5,906 bases of DNA from an uncultured Sphingomonadales bacterium (GTDB lineage: Bacteria; Pseudomonadota; Alphaproteobacteria; Sphingomonadales; Sphingomonadaceae): positions 1 through 5,906 of the forward strand of contig CALDKP010000345.1 in assembly GCA_937898535.1 (NCBI GenBank). Reading direction: 5' to 3'. Each line of letters begins with the position of its first letter. Within the stretch, counting starts at the first letter, position 1. A program made the translations under genes and the position numbers. Shown here one piece after another: positions 4,931 through 5,906 of the stretch. The notes under the pieces were generated by a model. The model was not told the origin of the DNA and did not search any database. It saw only the letters and a list, made by a program, of their open reading frames with translations.

Positions 4931-5906
4931 CTAGAAATCAAGGGCAATCTCGGCATGGTCGATTGCCATCGAGGCCGACCGCTCTGACATAGCCAGAAAC
5001 ATTGCGTCGCCTCGGTCGGTCTGCTCCACAACCATTGACGCCGTTACACCCATGAGCATTCCCGAAAAAGACGCAAGCCGATAGGCATCCCACTGGTGGG
5101 CAAGGTCTGCGAAGGGCACATGGTGCCGATCTAATTCCGTTCTATAACGCGCCAGAAGACCGTGCTCTTCTGCTTTACGGGTAGCCGGGCCCATCGATGT
5201 GCCGAGGTAATAGGCTATGTCGCTTGCACCTTCGCCTACACCAACCGTTTGCCAGTCGACGATGACGATAGGCTTGTCCTCGTCGTCGGCGCAGTACAGC
5301 ATGTTATCCGGACGAAAATCATTGTGCGTTAGACAGCGTGGACCGGAACGTGAGTCTAACCATCGTTGGATATTGCCCAAATAACGCTCCCCAACGATTT
5401 TGATCTCTTTGGTGATCCGGTCGCCATATCGGTCACAAAATGCGGGCCAAAGCATCGCATACAGCGCTTCGCTGTCTATCTGGGGCGGAACAGCTTTAGT
5501 GCCGCTGAGCCAGTCAAGCGTGTCGAGCGATGGATCACCCCACCAAGCAGCGTGAATGCCCGCCGCCGCATCCATTGCCCATTCGGCTTCTGCCCGTGTT
5601 GGAACCAACAATTGATTGCCCGGTGCATGTGATGGAAGATCGTGCATCAGCAAAGCAAAATCATGGCTGTCGTCATCAAAGGCGATAAAGAGATGATTGG
5701 GTATCGCCATCGGTTTCTTACCCGCAAAAAGCGCATAAAAACGGCTTTCGCGCATATATGTCATATAGAATCTACCGGCAGCTTTGCTGACTGGATCATT
5801 GGATGGCAGTTTTGCAACGAGTGTCGGAGGCGCGCCGTTCGAAGGACGATCATATGTTAGTTTGAGGCGGTACGTTGCGCCCACCTGCCCTGTGCCTATG
5901 GCGTGC
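4931..5906 (-). CDS. Aminoglycoside-phosphotransferase-fold kinase, ecdysteroid-kinase-like (CHK-like); 5' end beyond the window
   Basis: 324 residues are visible, up to the right edge. The frame continues upstream of the GTG at 5884 as G-T-G-Q-V-G-A-T-Y, the glycine-rich nucleotide loop, so that GTG is internal and the true start lies outside. In fragment numbering, V-A-K32-L-P-S is the ATP-binding lysine, E53 in M-R-E-S-R-F-Y its likely partner, and L-L-M-H-D-L-P-S the hinge. T-H-N-D196-F-R-P-D-N201-M-L is the catalytic loop and I-V-D217-W-Q the metal-binding motif. W-G-D-P-S-L-D-T-L-D-W-L and G-A-S-D-I-A-Y-Y-L-G are further marks of this group. All kinase residues are intact, so the protein should phosphorylate a hydroxyl on a small molecule in the cytoplasm. 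Insect relatives act on ecdysteroids. The substrate of bacterial members is generally unknown, and an antibiotic-resistance role should not be assumed. It converges with the M24 peptidase gene. Confidence 0.82.
   Translation of the reverse strand, partial: HAIGTGQVGATYRLKLTYDRPSNGAPPTLVAKLPSNDPVSKAAGRFYMTYMRESRFYALFAGKKPMAIPNHLFIAFDDDSHDFALLMHDLPSHAPGNQLLVPTRAEAEWAMDAAAGIHAAWWGDPSLDTLDWLSGTKAVPPQIDSEALYAMLWPAFCDRYGDRITKEIKIVGERYLGNIQRWLDSRSGPRCLTHNDFRPDNMLYCADDEDKPIVIVDWQTVGVGEGASDIAYYLGTSMGPATRKAEEHGLLARYRTELDRHHVPFADLAHQWDAYRLASFSGMLMGVTASMVVEQTDRGDAMFLAMSERSASMAIDHAEIALDF

Noticed and set aside
5882..5884. GTG at 5884 as the kinase start
   Set aside because: The in-frame residues before it form the glycine-rich nucleotide loop G-T-G-Q-V-G, so coding continues past the window edge.
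1..5906. Mobile element, CRISPR array, tRNA/rRNA or defence cluster
   Set aside because: I saw no direct-repeat/spacer pattern, transposase or recombinase motif, tRNA-like fold or defence protein. All long coding stretches fit housekeeping or accessory metabolic families.

Overview
The window looks like ordinary chromosomal DNA of an alphaproteobacterium, most likely a sphingomonad (Sphingopyxis, Sphingorhabdus or Novosphingobium type). This rests on a GC-rich but not extreme base composition, codon use rich in GCG/GCC/CGC, weak Shine-Dalgarno sequences, and proteins that resemble sphingomonad families as I remember them. No database was searched, so the genus is not asserted.

Layout: (1) 1-271, minus: the N-terminal 90 residues of PgeF (YfiH/laccase-domain family), running off the left edge. 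(2) 344-1168, plus: an atypical SDR of the YeeZ-like type, divergent from pgeF. (3) 1169-1249: a short convergent gap without a convincing terminator. (4) 3189 down to 1250, minus: a two-gene operon, a low-specificity L-threonine aldolase followed by an EamA/DMT-family transporter, joined by an ATGA stop/start overlap. (5) 3190-3414: a divergent intergenic region with a GC-rich hairpin and a TTGACGG-like element. (6) 3415-4779, plus: a secreted M24-family metallopeptidase, followed by two related hairpins, the first spanning its stop codon. (7) 4931-5906, minus: an aminoglycoside-phosphotransferase/ecdysteroid-kinase-like (CHK-like) small-molecule kinase whose 5' end lies beyond the right edge.

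How the genes may work together: only the aldolase-transporter pair is a clear functional unit. The aldolase interconverts threonine (or allo-threonine and other beta-hydroxy amino acids) with glycine plus an aldehyde. The tightly coupled EamA protein may move an amino acid or a related metabolite across the inner membrane, but its substrate cannot be read from sequence. PgeF points to peptidoglycan quality control. The SDR, M24 peptidase and kinase look like single-gene units. I see no tRNA, rRNA, insertion sequence, CRISPR array, prophage or defence genes. I did not find an unmistakable new system. The points most worth a second look are the coupled aldolase-transporter pair, the M24 peptidase without its usual second histidine, the kinase of unknown substrate, and the duplicated hairpin after the peptidase gene.
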